From Haloplanus salinus (GTDB lineage Archaea; Halobacteriota; Halobacteria; Halobacteriales; Haloferacaceae): 64,000 bases of DNA. The DNA lies in NCBI RefSeq assembly GCF_003336245.1, contig NZ_QPHM01000001.1:2608113-2672112 (forward strand). The letters are read 5' to 3'. The stretch's first letter is position 1. Each line of letters begins with the position of its first letter. The notes under the pieces are model-generated. The model did no database searches and was not told the origin of the DNA. It was given only the letters and a program-made list of their open reading frames with translations. Made by a program: the position numbers and the translations under genes. Shown here piece after piece: positions 8,323 through 17,216 of this stretch.

Positions 8323-8406
8323 ATGAGCACGGAGCCGAGAGACGCCCGTTCGAGGCGATGGGGCGCGACGCGTCGTCGCGGGTCGGCCGGGGGCGCGGTC
8401 GCATGA
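8323..8406 (+). CDS. 27-codon leaderless ORF overlapping the next start by ATGA
   Basis: The ATG at 8323 lies just 3 bp after the palindrome and about 26 bp from the TATA centre, exactly where a leaderless transcript would begin. The frame encodes a basic, Arg-rich 27-residue peptide and ends in TGA at 8404-8406, overlapping the ATG of the downstream gene (8403). It is in a different frame from that gene. It could be a coupling leader ORF, or the first exon-like piece of a frame-disrupted gene; the sequence resembles no family I know. Confidence 0.35.
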   Translation: MSTEPRDARSRRWGATRRRGSAGGAVA

Positions 8407-9305
8407 TCGGCGGCACGCTCGCCGAACTCAGGGGTCGCATCGACGCCCTCGCGAGCGCCGACGGCGCGTACTACCTCGTCTGCGGGCGCACGGGTGACCG
8501 ACCGGTCCCGGCCGCGGGCTCGCGGTTCGCGGACCGGGAGTCCGCCCGCACCGCCGCCCGAACGGTCGAACGGTATCGCGCCGAACTCCGGCGGTACGAC
8601 CCGCGCTACCCGTACTACGACGTAATCGTCTGTCAGGACGCCGACGCGGAGCGCACGGCGGCGGCCCCCGATCCGGACGCGTGGACGCTCTCCGCGCCCG
8701 TCCTCGACGCGACGACCGTCCAGCCGTCGAACCGGGACCTGGTCGAGTTCTGCCACCGCGTCGCGGCCGCCGTGTTCGAGACGCTGTCGGACGCCGGCCA
8801 CGACGCCGCCGAACGCGCGGCCATGGGCGCCTACGCCGACATCGCCGAAACCGTCAGGGATCCCGATACCCTCTGTCTGTGCCTGCTCGAACGCATCGCG
8901 GCGACGCTCGATCGACGGCTGGCGCCGTCCGCACAGGCCGCGGTGCTCACCGACGCGGCGGCCCGTCTGGCGCCCGTCGACGTGGCCGACGACCCGCTCT
9001 CGGACACCCTCAGCTCCCTCCGACGGTGTGGGCTGGTCGAGGCGTATCGCCAGTCGCCGTGGGCGGCCGACCTCGACACCGGCGCCCGATCCGTCGACGT
9101 TCACCTGTCCGAGTACGCGCTCTCCCCGCGGCGCGGTCGGCTCCCCGTCCTCCCGCTCGTCGTCGGCCTGTATCGGCGGCGCCCGGACCGACCTCCCTCG
9201 TCGCTTCGCGCTGCCGACGACGGGGACGGTTGGCGGATCAGGCTCGCCCTCGATACCGACGTCGAACCGAACGGACTGGTCAGCGCTCCGATCTCCGACG
9301 CCTGA
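8403..9305 (+). CDS. Haloarchaeal conserved protein of unknown function (DUF7551-like)
   Basis: The 300-residue acidic protein has an N-terminal region with YYLVCGRTGDRPVP and YPYYDVIVCQD that looks like a small alpha/beta module. A helical middle (residues 95-200) follows, and then a basic PRRGRLPVLPLVVGLYRR segment. No catalytic motif is recognisable. ATG 8403 is preferred over ATG 8358 because homologous-looking sequence starts at MIGGTLAELR. It is followed after one base by the next gene, so the two are surely cotranscribed from the palindrome-controlled promoter. Confidence 0.6.
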   Translation: MIGGTLAELRGRIDALASADGAYYLVCGRTGDRPVPAAGSRFADRESARTAARTVERYRAELRRYDPRYPYYDVIVCQDADAERTAAAPDPDAWTLSAPVLDATTVQPSNRDLVEFCHRVAAAVFETLSDAGHDAAERAAMGAYADIAETVRDPDTLCLCLLERIAATLDRRLAPSAQAAVLTDAAARLAPVDVADDPLSDTLSSLRRCGLVEAYRQSPWAADLDTGARSVDVHLSEYALSPRRGRLPVLPLVVGLYRRRPDRPPSSLRAADDGDGWRIRLALDTDVEPNGLVSAPISDA

Positions 9306-9306
9306 G

Positions 9307-10095
9307 ATGACCGTCACCACCCACATCGAGTCGGCACAGTCCCGCGTCCGTGCGGAACGCGAGGCGGTCGAAGGAAAACGCGAGGCGATCGAGACGTTCG
9401 TCGAACGCGTCGCTACGCTGTCGACGGACCCGGCCCCGTCGGCCGCGGCCGGCGTCACCGCCACCGCCGGCCCGCGCCGACACGGCGACCCGACCGCAGC
9501 CGACCGTTGTCGGACCGTCCGGACTGCCTTCGCCGAGACGATCCGTCCACACAGCGTCGACGACACGGACGGCGCCGAACCACTCCTCTCGACCATCCGA
9601 ACCGAGTTGACCGACGACATCGCCGTCGCCCTCGCACCGACCACGGACGTGTCGTTCTCGGCGGAACTCAAGGGGGTCGTCGTCGCGGAGGCGCGCGCCC
9701 GACGGGTGGAAGCCGAGGCGCTGGTTGCCGCCCTCGACCGCGAACGCTCGGCCCTCGACGACGCGGCGTCGACCGTCGCGGACGTTACAGAGTGGCTCGC
9801 CGACGCGGACGGGACGCCGCTGACCGACCTCGGGTTCGACGCGCTTCGGGCGCGCCACGAGACGCTCGCCGCCCACCGCGACCGCTGTCGGGGCCTCGCC
9901 GAACGACGACAGGCGTTCCTCGACGAATCCACGGCGTCGCGCTCGCGGGCCGGGATCAGCCACCGGACGCTCGTACCGTATCTCTACGAGGACTTCCCCG
10001 TCGGCCACCCCGTCTTGTCGACGGTCGCCAGCCTCGACGCGACGTGTCTGAACTGCCAACGCGTCGTCCGGGACCACCTGGTTCGAAGGGCCTGA
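9307..10095 (+). CDS. Coiled-coil haloarchaeal protein with C-terminal CxxC (DUF7260-like)
   Basis: The 262-residue product is mostly charged alpha helix (for example residues 8-35 and 120-165), with a C-terminal SLDATCLNCQRVVRDHLVRR that contains a CxxC pair. The pair could bind zinc or be redox-active. Homologous haloarchaeal proteins are of unknown function. ATG 9307 follows the upstream stop by one base, indicating an operon of at least two genes under the TTAGG palindrome. Confidence 0.55.
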   Translation: MTVTTHIESAQSRVRAEREAVEGKREAIETFVERVATLSTDPAPSAAAGVTATAGPRRHGDPTAADRCRTVRTAFAETIRPHSVDDTDGAEPLLSTIRTELTDDIAVALAPTTDVSFSAELKGVVVAEARARRVEAEALVAALDRERSALDDAASTVADVTEWLADADGTPLTDLGFDALRARHETLAAHRDRCRGLAERRQAFLDESTASRSRAGISHRTLVPYLYEDFPVGHPVLSTVASLDATCLNCQRVVRDHLVRRA

Positions 10096-10288
10096 CGGCG
10101 CGTTGACCCGGCCGACGCCGACGAGGCCGCCCGTGGACGGGCGTCTACGCCGGCCTGACCGACGTGCCGGCGGACGACGCGACGACGGACGGCCCGCTGG
10201 AGGCTCCCACTTGCGTATATATTCTGGTGATCGCCGTCGGATGACTCTAAAAGCTAATATTTAATAATTATAATACCAACTGTGACGT

Positions 10289-11086
10289 ATGGTACAGTGT
10301 AACAGTCATAGACCGGTAAACCGGCTCTGGATTCGGCGCCGATACCTCGTAGCGACGGTCGGCCTCGCCGCGCTGGGCGGGTGCACTGGCGGCGATGGGG
10401 GCGGCGCCGACGGCGAGGATAGTACCGAACCCCCTACCGACGACGAAGGGGAAGAAGAGGAAGGCGAAGAACTCCCCGACCCCGTCTCGGAGGACGAGTT
10501 CGAGTCGGGCCCGGTACCCGACGTCTACGTTTCGGCGGCCTCGATCGGCGGCGAAAGGCGAAATCCGGACGAACTACACGCAAAGGCAGACGTCCAATTC
10601 GCGGAGTACGACGAGGCGGTCGAAAACCCGGCCCACCAGCCCGGCCGCTCGTGTGGGAACTGTCACGAGTATATCGCCGACAAGAACGGCGACGGGTTCG
10701 GTGCTTGTGTGGCGGTCGAGGGCTACATCGGCAGGGAAGACTGGTGTACCGCCTGGGAAGAACTGCCGGAGCCGCCGGTTCCGGATGGGATGTCGGAGGA
10801 AGACTTGGCAACCGCCGACGTTCCAAGGGTCTACCGAACCGCCGAGTCCCAGGCCGGTGAATCGCGAACGCCCGACGGCCTCCTGCCGCAGGCTGACGTG
10901 GCGTTCGGCGAATCTGTCGATCAGATCGCGGACGGCCCTGCGGGCCCGGGTCAGTCGTGTGCGACGTGTGCGGAGTACATCCCGGACAAAAACGGGGACG
11001 GCTGGGGCGCCTGTGCGAAGGTCGAGGGGTACATCGCCGTCGAAGATTGGTGTTCCGAGTGGGAGAGCATCGCCGAAGCGACGTGA
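10289..11086 (+). CDS. Tat lipoprotein with two HiPIP-like iron-sulfur modules
   Basis: The N terminus has a twin-arginine stretch (IRRRYL), a hydrophobic core and a lipobox ending ALGGC (Cys32). An acidic linker of about 40 residues follows. Two homologous modules come next: C122-x2-C125-x14-C140-x12-C153 and C224-x2-C227-x14-C242-x12-C255, each with a Gly/aromatic pattern. This matches the four-cysteine order of high-potential iron-sulfur proteins, slightly shorter in spacing. Each module also has a DKNGDG loop between its second and third cysteines. It is probably a membrane-anchored extracellular electron carrier. Partners are not visible nearby. Confidence 0.75.
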   Translation: MVQCNSHRPVNRLWIRRRYLVATVGLAALGGCTGGDGGGADGEDSTEPPTDDEGEEEEGEELPDPVSEDEFESGPVPDVYVSAASIGGERRNPDELHAKADVQFAEYDEAVENPAHQPGRSCGNCHEYIADKNGDGFGACVAVEGYIGREDWCTAWEELPEPPVPDGMSEEDLATADVPRVYRTAESQAGESRTPDGLLPQADVAFGESVDQIADGPAGPGQSCATCAEYIPDKNGDGWGACAKVEGYIAVEDWCSEWESIAEAT

Positions 11087-11173
11087 CTCCCCACCGTCAG
11101 GACGGTCGACTTTCCGGACTGCAGCGGGAAACGACACGCTAGCGGAGTTTGCCCTCGGTTCTCGGGGGAACTA

Positions 11174-11193
11174 CGCCGGCCGGGATTCGAACC
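11174..11193 (-). repeat. Duplicated 3' end of tRNA-Gly (possible att scar)
   Basis: CGCCGGCCGGGATTCGAACC at 11174-11193 matches 19 of 20 bases with the T-arm/acceptor 3' end of the intact tRNA-Gly at 11288-11307. The two copies are direct repeats 114 bp apart. Such duplications are left by integrases that insert at tRNA 3' ends. The intervening sequence has no gene, so any element is gone. A decayed tandem tRNA is the alternative, since 7 bp of acceptor-like pairing can also be drawn in this copy. Confidence 0.5.
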
Positions 11194-11286
11194 ACGGTCG
11201 TTTCGCCCACGCTCGTTCACGTCACTCCCTGATTCAAATCGCCGGCGTCACGCATACACGTCTCTCACGTTCGTTCGAGACGGTAT

Positions 11287-11356
11287 GCGCCGGCCGGGAT
11301 TTGAACCCGGGCCATGAGCTTGGAAGGCTCAGGTCCTACCACTAGACCACCGGCGC
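11287..11356 (-). tRNA. tRNA-Gly (anticodon TCC)
   Basis: The reverse complement folds as a 70-nt cloverleaf: acceptor GCGCCGG with CCGGCGC, D arm GTC/GAC, anticodon stem TGAGC/GCTCA around the loop CTTCCAA, 4-nt variable loop, and T arm CCGGG-TTCAAAT-CCCGG. The anticodon TCC reads GGA and GGG glycine codons. CCA is not encoded. No intron is seen. Confidence 0.95.
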
Positions 11357-11478
11357 GCACGCCCTACTTCCGGACGGTGGAATAAGGCCGTTTCCCTTCG
11401 TCCTCGCCATCGAGCGACGCGGCATCGCCCCACGCCCGCACGAAACGATTATTCGCCCGGCCGCCGACCGAACACGTC

Positions 11479-11862
11479 ATGGACCCCGTCACCACCGACG
11501 ACGCCCCATCGTTCACCGATCTCTACTCCCTGCCGATCGGTCAGGGGATGATCCACGGCGACACCCTACACGTCGCCCAGTTGCCCGGCGATCCGGAGAC
11601 GGGCGACATCGTCGGCGAGACGATGGCCGAACAGGCCGAGCGAACCCTAGAGAACGTCGGGGCGACCCTCGACGCCGGCGGCTCGTCGTTCGACGACGTG
11701 ATCAAGGTCACCGTCTACGTCACCGACTTGGGCGCTTTCGCGGAGTTCAACGCGGTGTACGAACGGTACGTCTCCGAGCCGTATCCGGTTCGATGTGCCG
11801 TCGAGGTGGCGGCTCTCTACGAGACGGCCGTGGTCGAACTCGACGTCGTCGCCGCCGTGTGA
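11479..11862 (+). CDS. RidA/YjgF-family enamine/imine deaminase
   Basis: The 127-residue protein has the Rid-family features: GQGMIHGDTLHVAQLPGD near the N terminus, QAERTLENVGATL and the signature YPVRCAVEVAALY with the conserved Arg for substrate carboxylate. RidA hydrolyses reactive enamine/imine intermediates released by PLP enzymes, for example from threonine dehydratase. The usual CAVEVA region is intact. ATG start at 11479. Convergent with the next gene, which ends 5 bp after it. Confidence 0.85.
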   Translation: MDPVTTDDAPSFTDLYSLPIGQGMIHGDTLHVAQLPGDPETGDIVGETMAEQAERTLENVGATLDAGGSSFDDVIKVTVYVTDLGAFAEFNAVYERYVSEPYPVRCAVEVAALYETAVVELDVVAAV

Positions 11863-11866
11863 GGGC

Positions 11867-12910
11867 TCAGTCGTCCGCCGGCGATTCGATGGCGTCCGCC
11901 TTCCGAAACGCCCGGGCCGTCTCCCGGAGCGACTCCGAGACGGCGGGTACCTCGTCGGGGTCGACGGGTCCCTGCGCCTCGATTTCCTCGACGCTCCGCG
12001 GGAACGCCCGGAGATCCATGTGGATGGCGATGCCGGCTTTCGCGCCCTGCCCCATCGCGACCGGAATCTGGTTGTGACCCTGTACGAGGTCGCCGACGGC
12101 GTGGACGCCGTCGACGCTCGTCCGGCCGTGGTCGTCGACGACGACGGTGCCGTCGTCGTTCAGTTCACAACCGAGGTCGGCCGCGAGGGCGTTGTTGTAC
12201 TTCGAGCCGTACATGGGGAAGCCACCGCGGTACTCGCGAACGCTGCCGTCCTCGAACTCGAAGTCCTCCAGCCAGCCGTCGGGGCCACGGTTCACACCCG
12301 TGATCTCCTCGTGGATCACGTCGATGGGGTGGGCCCGGAGCATCCGGTCGGTTTCGTCGCTCCAGGTTGGGTCGTCGCCCCGGGTGAGGATGTCGACCTC
12401 GTCGGTGAAGTTGAGCATAATCATGGCGACGTAGGCGGCGCTGTCGCCGTGGCCCATCACGTACACCGACTCGTCGACGAACATGTAGGCGTCACAGTGG
12501 AGACAGTAGTGGAGTCCACGACCCGTCGGTGGGAGCGGGGGGTCGGGTTTCACGTCGCTGAAGCCCGTGGCGAGGACGACCCGCCGGGTGACGATGTCGT
12601 CGCCGTCGTCGACGACGAGGTGGAAGCGGTCGTCGCTCCGGTGGTCGATGTCGTTCACGAAGCCGCGCCGGTAGGTGGCGCCGTACTCCTGGACCTGTCG
12701 TTGAGCGGTCTGCAGGAACTCGACGCCGGAGACGTCCTCGGTGACGCCGATAACGTTGTGCGTATCCTGCATCATCGCGGCGCGGCCGCCGCCGCGGTTG
12801 ACGATCACGGCGTCGTGGCCGAGGCGCGTGGCGTAGAGGGCGGCGGTCAGGCCGGCCGGCCCGCCGCCGACGACGGCGACGTCGTAGGTGGTCTGATCGC
12901 TGTCTGTCAT
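11867..12910 (-). CDS. Thioredoxin-reductase-like FAD/NAD(P) oxidoreductase
   Basis: The 347-residue protein has an FAD-binding VVGGGPAGLTAALYA motif at the N terminus, a CLHC pair at C136/C139 and an NAD(P)-binding GHGDSAAYVAM motif. The late FAD motif is VDGVHAVGDLVQGHNQ. The order matches low-molecular-weight thioredoxin reductases, although CLHC replaces the usual CATC-type redox pair, so the partner may differ from classic thioredoxin. ATG at 12910, with a TATA-like box (reverse complement of CACTTAA-type sequence near 12936-12943) about 28 bp upstream. Confidence 0.8.
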   Translation of the reverse strand: MTDSDQTTYDVAVVGGGPAGLTAALYATRLGHDAVIVNRGGGRAAMMQDTHNVIGVTEDVSGVEFLQTAQRQVQEYGATYRRGFVNDIDHRSDDRFHLVVDDGDDIVTRRVVLATGFSDVKPDPPLPPTGRGLHYCLHCDAYMFVDESVYVMGHGDSAAYVAMIMLNFTDEVDILTRGDDPTWSDETDRMLRAHPIDVIHEEITGVNRGPDGWLEDFEFEDGSVREYRGGFPMYGSKYNNALAADLGCELNDDGTVVVDDHGRTSVDGVHAVGDLVQGHNQIPVAMGQGAKAGIAIHMDLRAFPRSVEEIEAQGPVDPDEVPAVSESLRETARAFRKADAIESPADD

Positions 12911-12984
12911 CGGTGCGACCTAGTGGTTCCGTCGGGTTAAGTGTACCACGTCCGTGCGTCCAGCGCTCCGGACCGCGATGGCGT

Positions 12985-15084
12985 TTACAGCAGCACGAAC
13001 GCGAACGCGAGGTAGGTGAGCACCAGGAGGCCAGCGGCGTGTTTGACGCCGTCGGCGACGCCGCCCTCGGCGAGTTGTCCGGCGATGAGGCCGGAGCAGA
13101 CGGCCTGCACGGCGGAGATGTGGAAAAAGAGGAGTTCGTAGGCGCTGGTGTTCACGTCCGTCCCGGTGAACGCGCTCGTGACGCCGGTGCCAGGAGCGTT
13201 CGCCGGCGCGGCCCCCACCCCGCCCGCTTCCTGAACGGCGGGGATGAACGCGACGGTCAATGCGGCGATGATGCCGAGGAAGACGAACACCGAGATGTAG
13301 ATGACGAGGATGTAGGTGAGCATCTCCTGTTGGCGCTCGCGCCGGAGGCGACGGGTCTCTTGGGCCTCGTCCGCGGCGATCCGAAGCACGGGCGCGACGT
13401 CGCCGCTCGCACTCATGGCGTTCGTGATGAGCGTGACCGCCTGTGCCACCATCCGGACTCGGGTCCGGGTGGCGAACCGCCGGAACGCGGCGCTCACGTC
13501 GGCACCCCAGCGCACGTCCCGCCGGGTGCGCTCCACCTCGGCTTCGAGGCCGCCGAGGTCGGTGTCGGCCACCCGCTGGAGGCTCTCGACGACGCTCATG
13601 CCGGCTTCGTTGACGCTCGCGAGGCGAGAGAGGAAGTCGGGGACCGAACGCTCGATGCTCCGCACCCGACGTTTGTGCACCTCGTGGAGGACGGCGAAGA
13701 CGGCCATGACGAAGATGCTCGCCTCGATGACGGGGAGATCGAGCGTCTGGAGCGCCGAGGGACCGAGCGGAATCGGGACGGCGCGGTAGAGCACCCACGC
13801 GGCGCCGAGGGGGACCGTGACGACGAAGCTGATCCACGGGTGTTCGAGGACGCTCCGTAACGGCTCGTTCGCCCACGACCGAAGCGCACGCAGGCGGTCG
13901 TATGCCGCGAGGCGCTCCGCGTTCCGGCGCCACGTGTCGTCACTGGCGTAGCCGCCGACGTCGACGCCGCCGTCGGAACGGGCCGCGGCGCCGTCGTCCG
14001 GCGTGTCCAACACGTCGCCCACGTCGCGACTCACGTCCGTCAGCGCCGTCTCGTGTTGGGTCAGGCTGTCGATGTAGACGACGAACCCCGCGCTCGCGAG
14101 CGGGACGCCGATGTAGCCGACGAACCGGACGATGGCGATGGTGTCCTCGATGACGAGGCCGATGACGACGAGGACGGTAATGAAAAAGAGCGGGCCGGCG
14201 ACGAGGACGGTGACGTACACCTCGGCGAGCGTCGAGACGAGTTCGAGGTACTGCTCCTGCTGTGCTTCGGCCTCCTCCTGGTAGCGCTCGTACTGGTCGC
14301 GCAGGAACGAGGAGAGGTTACGGCCGCTCCCGAGGACGCTGGCGAGGTTATCGGCGAACTCCGACAGCCCCTCGCTCGGCGTCCGCTCCGCCGTCCGCTC
14401 GACGGCCGTCAGGATGTCCGTGGAGAAGGTGTCCATGTCGCGGACCGCGACGCCGACTTCGCGAGCCGCCTCGCCGTAGATGTCCTCGTTGCGGGCGAGC
14501 GTGTCAAGCACCTTCGGAAACGGCATCCCGCTCCGGGAGAGCGCGTAAATGAACGCGATGGTGCGCGGGAGCGTCGCCTCGATCTCGCTCGCGCGGGCGT
14601 TCGCCAACTGGTCGAGATACGCCCACCGTGCCCAGTAGGCCCCCAGCGCGAGGGCCGTCCCCACCGTCGCCCCGAAGAACAGAAAGAGGACGAACAGGCC
14701 GAGGAGGGTGAGATCCTGGAGACGGGTGAGGCCGGCGAGAAAGGAGAGCGCCGGGGGGACGACGGACAGGATCGAGTCCCGGCTGATCGAGAAGAGATCG
14801 ACCAGCCACGTCGCGACGTAGACGCCGAGAATGGCGCCACAGACGCCCGCGAGGCCGCTGATGAGCAGGGTTCGGGAGGCGAACACCCGGTGGGTCGTGC
14901 CGACGTGGGTCGCCCGGAGCCGCTCCAACTGCCACGAGCGCCGTGGGCTCCGCCCCACGTAGTCGCCGAAGATGGGGACGGCCAGCCGCGAGACGAGCAG
15001 GTTCGCACGGCGACTGATCGGCGAGAGCACGACCGGGAGTGCGAGGACGACGACCAGGACGAGCGGGAGGAGCGGCCCGATCAC
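12985..15084 (-). CDS. pilC: PilC: type IV pilus/secretion platform membrane protein, two GspF domains
   Basis: The 699-residue protein contains two T2SSF/GspF domains (about 140-260 and 465-585) flanked by membrane helices, the long form typical of haloarchaeal PilC. It would sit in the membrane as the platform on which PilB works. The GTG at 15084 is chosen because it overlaps the pilB stop as GTGA; sequence upstream in this frame is antisense-like and basic. Cotranscribed with pilB. No pilin gene lies next to the pair, so the pilins must be encoded elsewhere. Confidence 0.88.
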   Translation of the reverse strand: MIGPLLPLVLVVVLALPVVLSPISRRANLLVSRLAVPIFGDYVGRSPRRSWQLERLRATHVGTTHRVFASRTLLISGLAGVCGAILGVYVATWLVDLFSISRDSILSVVPPALSFLAGLTRLQDLTLLGLFVLFLFFGATVGTALALGAYWARWAYLDQLANARASEIEATLPRTIAFIYALSRSGMPFPKVLDTLARNEDIYGEAAREVGVAVRDMDTFSTDILTAVERTAERTPSEGLSEFADNLASVLGSGRNLSSFLRDQYERYQEEAEAQQEQYLELVSTLAEVYVTVLVAGPLFFITVLVVIGLVIEDTIAIVRFVGYIGVPLASAGFVVYIDSLTQHETALTDVSRDVGDVLDTPDDGAAARSDGGVDVGGYASDDTWRRNAERLAAYDRLRALRSWANEPLRSVLEHPWISFVVTVPLGAAWVLYRAVPIPLGPSALQTLDLPVIEASIFVMAVFAVLHEVHKRRVRSIERSVPDFLSRLASVNEAGMSVVESLQRVADTDLGGLEAEVERTRRDVRWGADVSAAFRRFATRTRVRMVAQAVTLITNAMSASGDVAPVLRIAADEAQETRRLRRERQQEMLTYILVIYISVFVFLGIIAALTVAFIPAVQEAGGVGAAPANAPGTGVTSAFTGTDVNTSAYELLFFHISAVQAVCSGLIAGQLAEGGVADGVKHAAGLLVLTYLAFAFVLL

Positions 15085-16700
15085 GGCGTCGCCCCGCCGG
15101 CGGTGATCCGTTCGAGGACGCGCTCCGGATCGGCGTAGTACTCGTTGACCAGCGCGGTGAACCGTCGGTAGTCGGTGATGCCGCGGTCCTGCAGGGCCGT
15201 CAGGAACTGCCGTCGGTTCCGCAGCTCCTCCAGCAACCGGGTCCGCGTCCACCCGCGGTCGTCCCGAATCTCGTCGAGTAAGGAGCTGTCCTGTCGGTCG
15301 AAGGTGTCGGTGTCGGCGTCCCAAGTGAAGGCGTTGGAGTAGTCGAGTTCGCCCGTCCGTTGGTCGATGCCGCCGATTTCGCTGATGGCGGCCGAGCGTC
15401 GCACCCGCTCGCCGTCGAGGCGGGTGAGTCGCTGGACCGAGAGCAGGTCGAGCGACTGGATCATCGCCCGCGGGACGTTGATCGGCTCGTTCTCCAGCCG
15501 GTTGATCACCGTCTCGATGCTGTCGGCGTGCATCGTCGAGAACGTGGTGTGGCCGGTGTTCATCGCCTGAAAGAGCGTCACCGCCTCGTCGCCGCGCACC
15601 TCACCGACGATGATGTACTCCGGACGGTGGCGAAGCGCCGACCGGAGGAGGTCGTACATGTCGATGTCGGCGCCCTCGTGGAGACGCTCGCGCGTGACGC
15701 TTGAGAGCCAGTTGTCGTGGTACAGGGAGAGTTCGCGGGTGTCCTCGATGGAGAGTACCTTCGAACGCGGGGGCACGAACATCGACACCGCGTTCATCGA
15801 GGTGGTCTTCCCCGAGGCGGTGCCGCCGGCGAAGATGAGCGATTTGTTGTGTTCGATGGCGAGCCACAGGTACGCCATCTGTTCGACGTTGAAAGTCCCG
15901 TAGTCGATGAGGTCGATGGGCGTGAACGGTTCGTCGGCGTACTGACGGATGGTGAAAGCCGACCCGCGTGGGGTCACCTCCTCGCCGAGGGCGAGTTCGA
16001 TTCGGGAGCCGTCGGGCAGGGTCGTCCCGATGACGGGGTCGCCGACGCTGATGTGGCGCCCGGACTGCTGGGCCAGTTGGACGACGTAGTTGTCGAGTTC
16101 GTCGGGGTCCTCGAAGACGATGTTCGTCTCGATGTCGGTGTACTCGTCGTGGTAGACGAAAAGCGGGAGGTCGTAACCGTCACACGACACGTCCTCGATG
16201 TGGGGGTCGTGCATCAGCGGGTCGATGCGGCCGAAGCCGCGAAACCCCCGGACGAGGTAGTAGAGGAGCTTATAGAAGGTATGCATGTCCACGTCGACGC
16301 CGTACTCCGCCAACAGGGACTCCAGTTCCGTGGCGAGCACCGACTCGTCGGCCGGGCCGCCGTCGTCCCGATAGAGCAGCGGGTCGCGGATATCCTCCAG
16401 CACCCGATCACGGAGCGTCGTCTCGACGGGGTTCAGGTCGGGCTCCACCGCGTGGTAGCGGTTCTCACTCTCCTCGTCGTCGCGGGTGATCACGACGTAC
16501 GCGAAGGGGGCGTTCACCCAGTAGCGGTCGAGTTCCTCGTGACCGGGTGGCACGTCGAAACTCGCGAGCGGTCCGTCCTCGCCCGGCCGGAACGGACGGA
16601 CGTCGAGAGTCGATCCCCGGAGCATCTCGTACGTCCGGACGAGCCGTCGACGGAGGCCGTCGAACGTCTCGTCGTACCCCGACGCCGCGTCCTCGGACAT
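15081..16700 (-). CDS. pilB: PilB: type II/IV secretion system ATPase
   Basis: The 539-residue cytosolic ATPase has Walker A AGGTASGKTT (291-300), an Asp box SIEDTRE (317-323), Walker B YIIVGEVRGDE (362-372) and a His box TGHTTFSTMHA (382-392). It powers assembly of archaeal type IV pili together with PilC. ATG at 16700; a TTTAAGTT-like box on the minus strand at 16727-16734 is about 28 bp upstream, indicating a leaderless bicistronic pilB-pilC transcript. Confidence 0.92.
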   Translation of the reverse strand: MSEDAASGYDETFDGLRRRLVRTYEMLRGSTLDVRPFRPGEDGPLASFDVPPGHEELDRYWVNAPFAYVVITRDDEESENRYHAVEPDLNPVETTLRDRVLEDIRDPLLYRDDGGPADESVLATELESLLAEYGVDVDMHTFYKLLYYLVRGFRGFGRIDPLMHDPHIEDVSCDGYDLPLFVYHDEYTDIETNIVFEDPDELDNYVVQLAQQSGRHISVGDPVIGTTLPDGSRIELALGEEVTPRGSAFTIRQYADEPFTPIDLIDYGTFNVEQMAYLWLAIEHNKSLIFAGGTASGKTTSMNAVSMFVPPRSKVLSIEDTRELSLYHDNWLSSVTRERLHEGADIDMYDLLRSALRHRPEYIIVGEVRGDEAVTLFQAMNTGHTTFSTMHADSIETVINRLENEPINVPRAMIQSLDLLSVQRLTRLDGERVRRSAAISEIGGIDQRTGELDYSNAFTWDADTDTFDRQDSSLLDEIRDDRGWTRTRLLEELRNRRQFLTALQDRGITDYRRFTALVNEYYADPERVLERITAGGATP

Positions 16701-16729
16701 CGTTCGTGGGCGCTATGCGAGGCGGTAAC

Positions 16730-17002
16730 TTAAACGTGCGCCCGAGGGCATCGAACGCGATAATCGCGGGCGCCGGAGGGGCGACTCCGCGACGACAGAG
16801 ACTCGCCACGGAGATAGCCTCCGACGGTGGCACACTCGGCCCCCGGCGCGTTCGCCGGCACCTCGCCGACGCCGTCGGTCACGCCTTCGCGGGCGTCCAC
16901 CACCTCGCGCTCGTCACCCCCGTACCGGATGGCCAGCCTGCGAACGTCCGGCATGATCGTTCGATACCGCTCGATGAGGGACTTGGCGACGCCTTCGATA
17001 CA
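16730..17002 (-). other. Coding-like fragment upstream of pilB, unrecognised
   Basis: A minus-strand frame is open from 17002 to 16730 and has strong G/C third-position bias and protein-like composition, for example AKSLIERYRTIMPDVRRLA and DAREGVTDGVGEVP. There is a TAG at its upstream edge and its end overlaps the pilB promoter. It may be a gene remnant; no family is recognised. The rest of the 16701-17273 gap shows nothing else except the operator near 17217. Confidence 0.25.
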
Positions 17003-17216
17003 CTACGCGAAACCGGTCGGCGCTCACACGTTCGTGCGGCGGCCGAGCGACGACTGTGTGAGCCGATCGCAATTCTGACAATTATCCAACACTGGTGCTG
17101 CGCGGACCGCTCCCCGGTGGCACGCGAATGACGGCGCTCGAGCCGTTCGCCACCCTCCTACGCCCCCCTCTACCTCGACGCGCTGCGAGGCGGGCGTCCC
17201 CTCGCCGCGGACGAAA

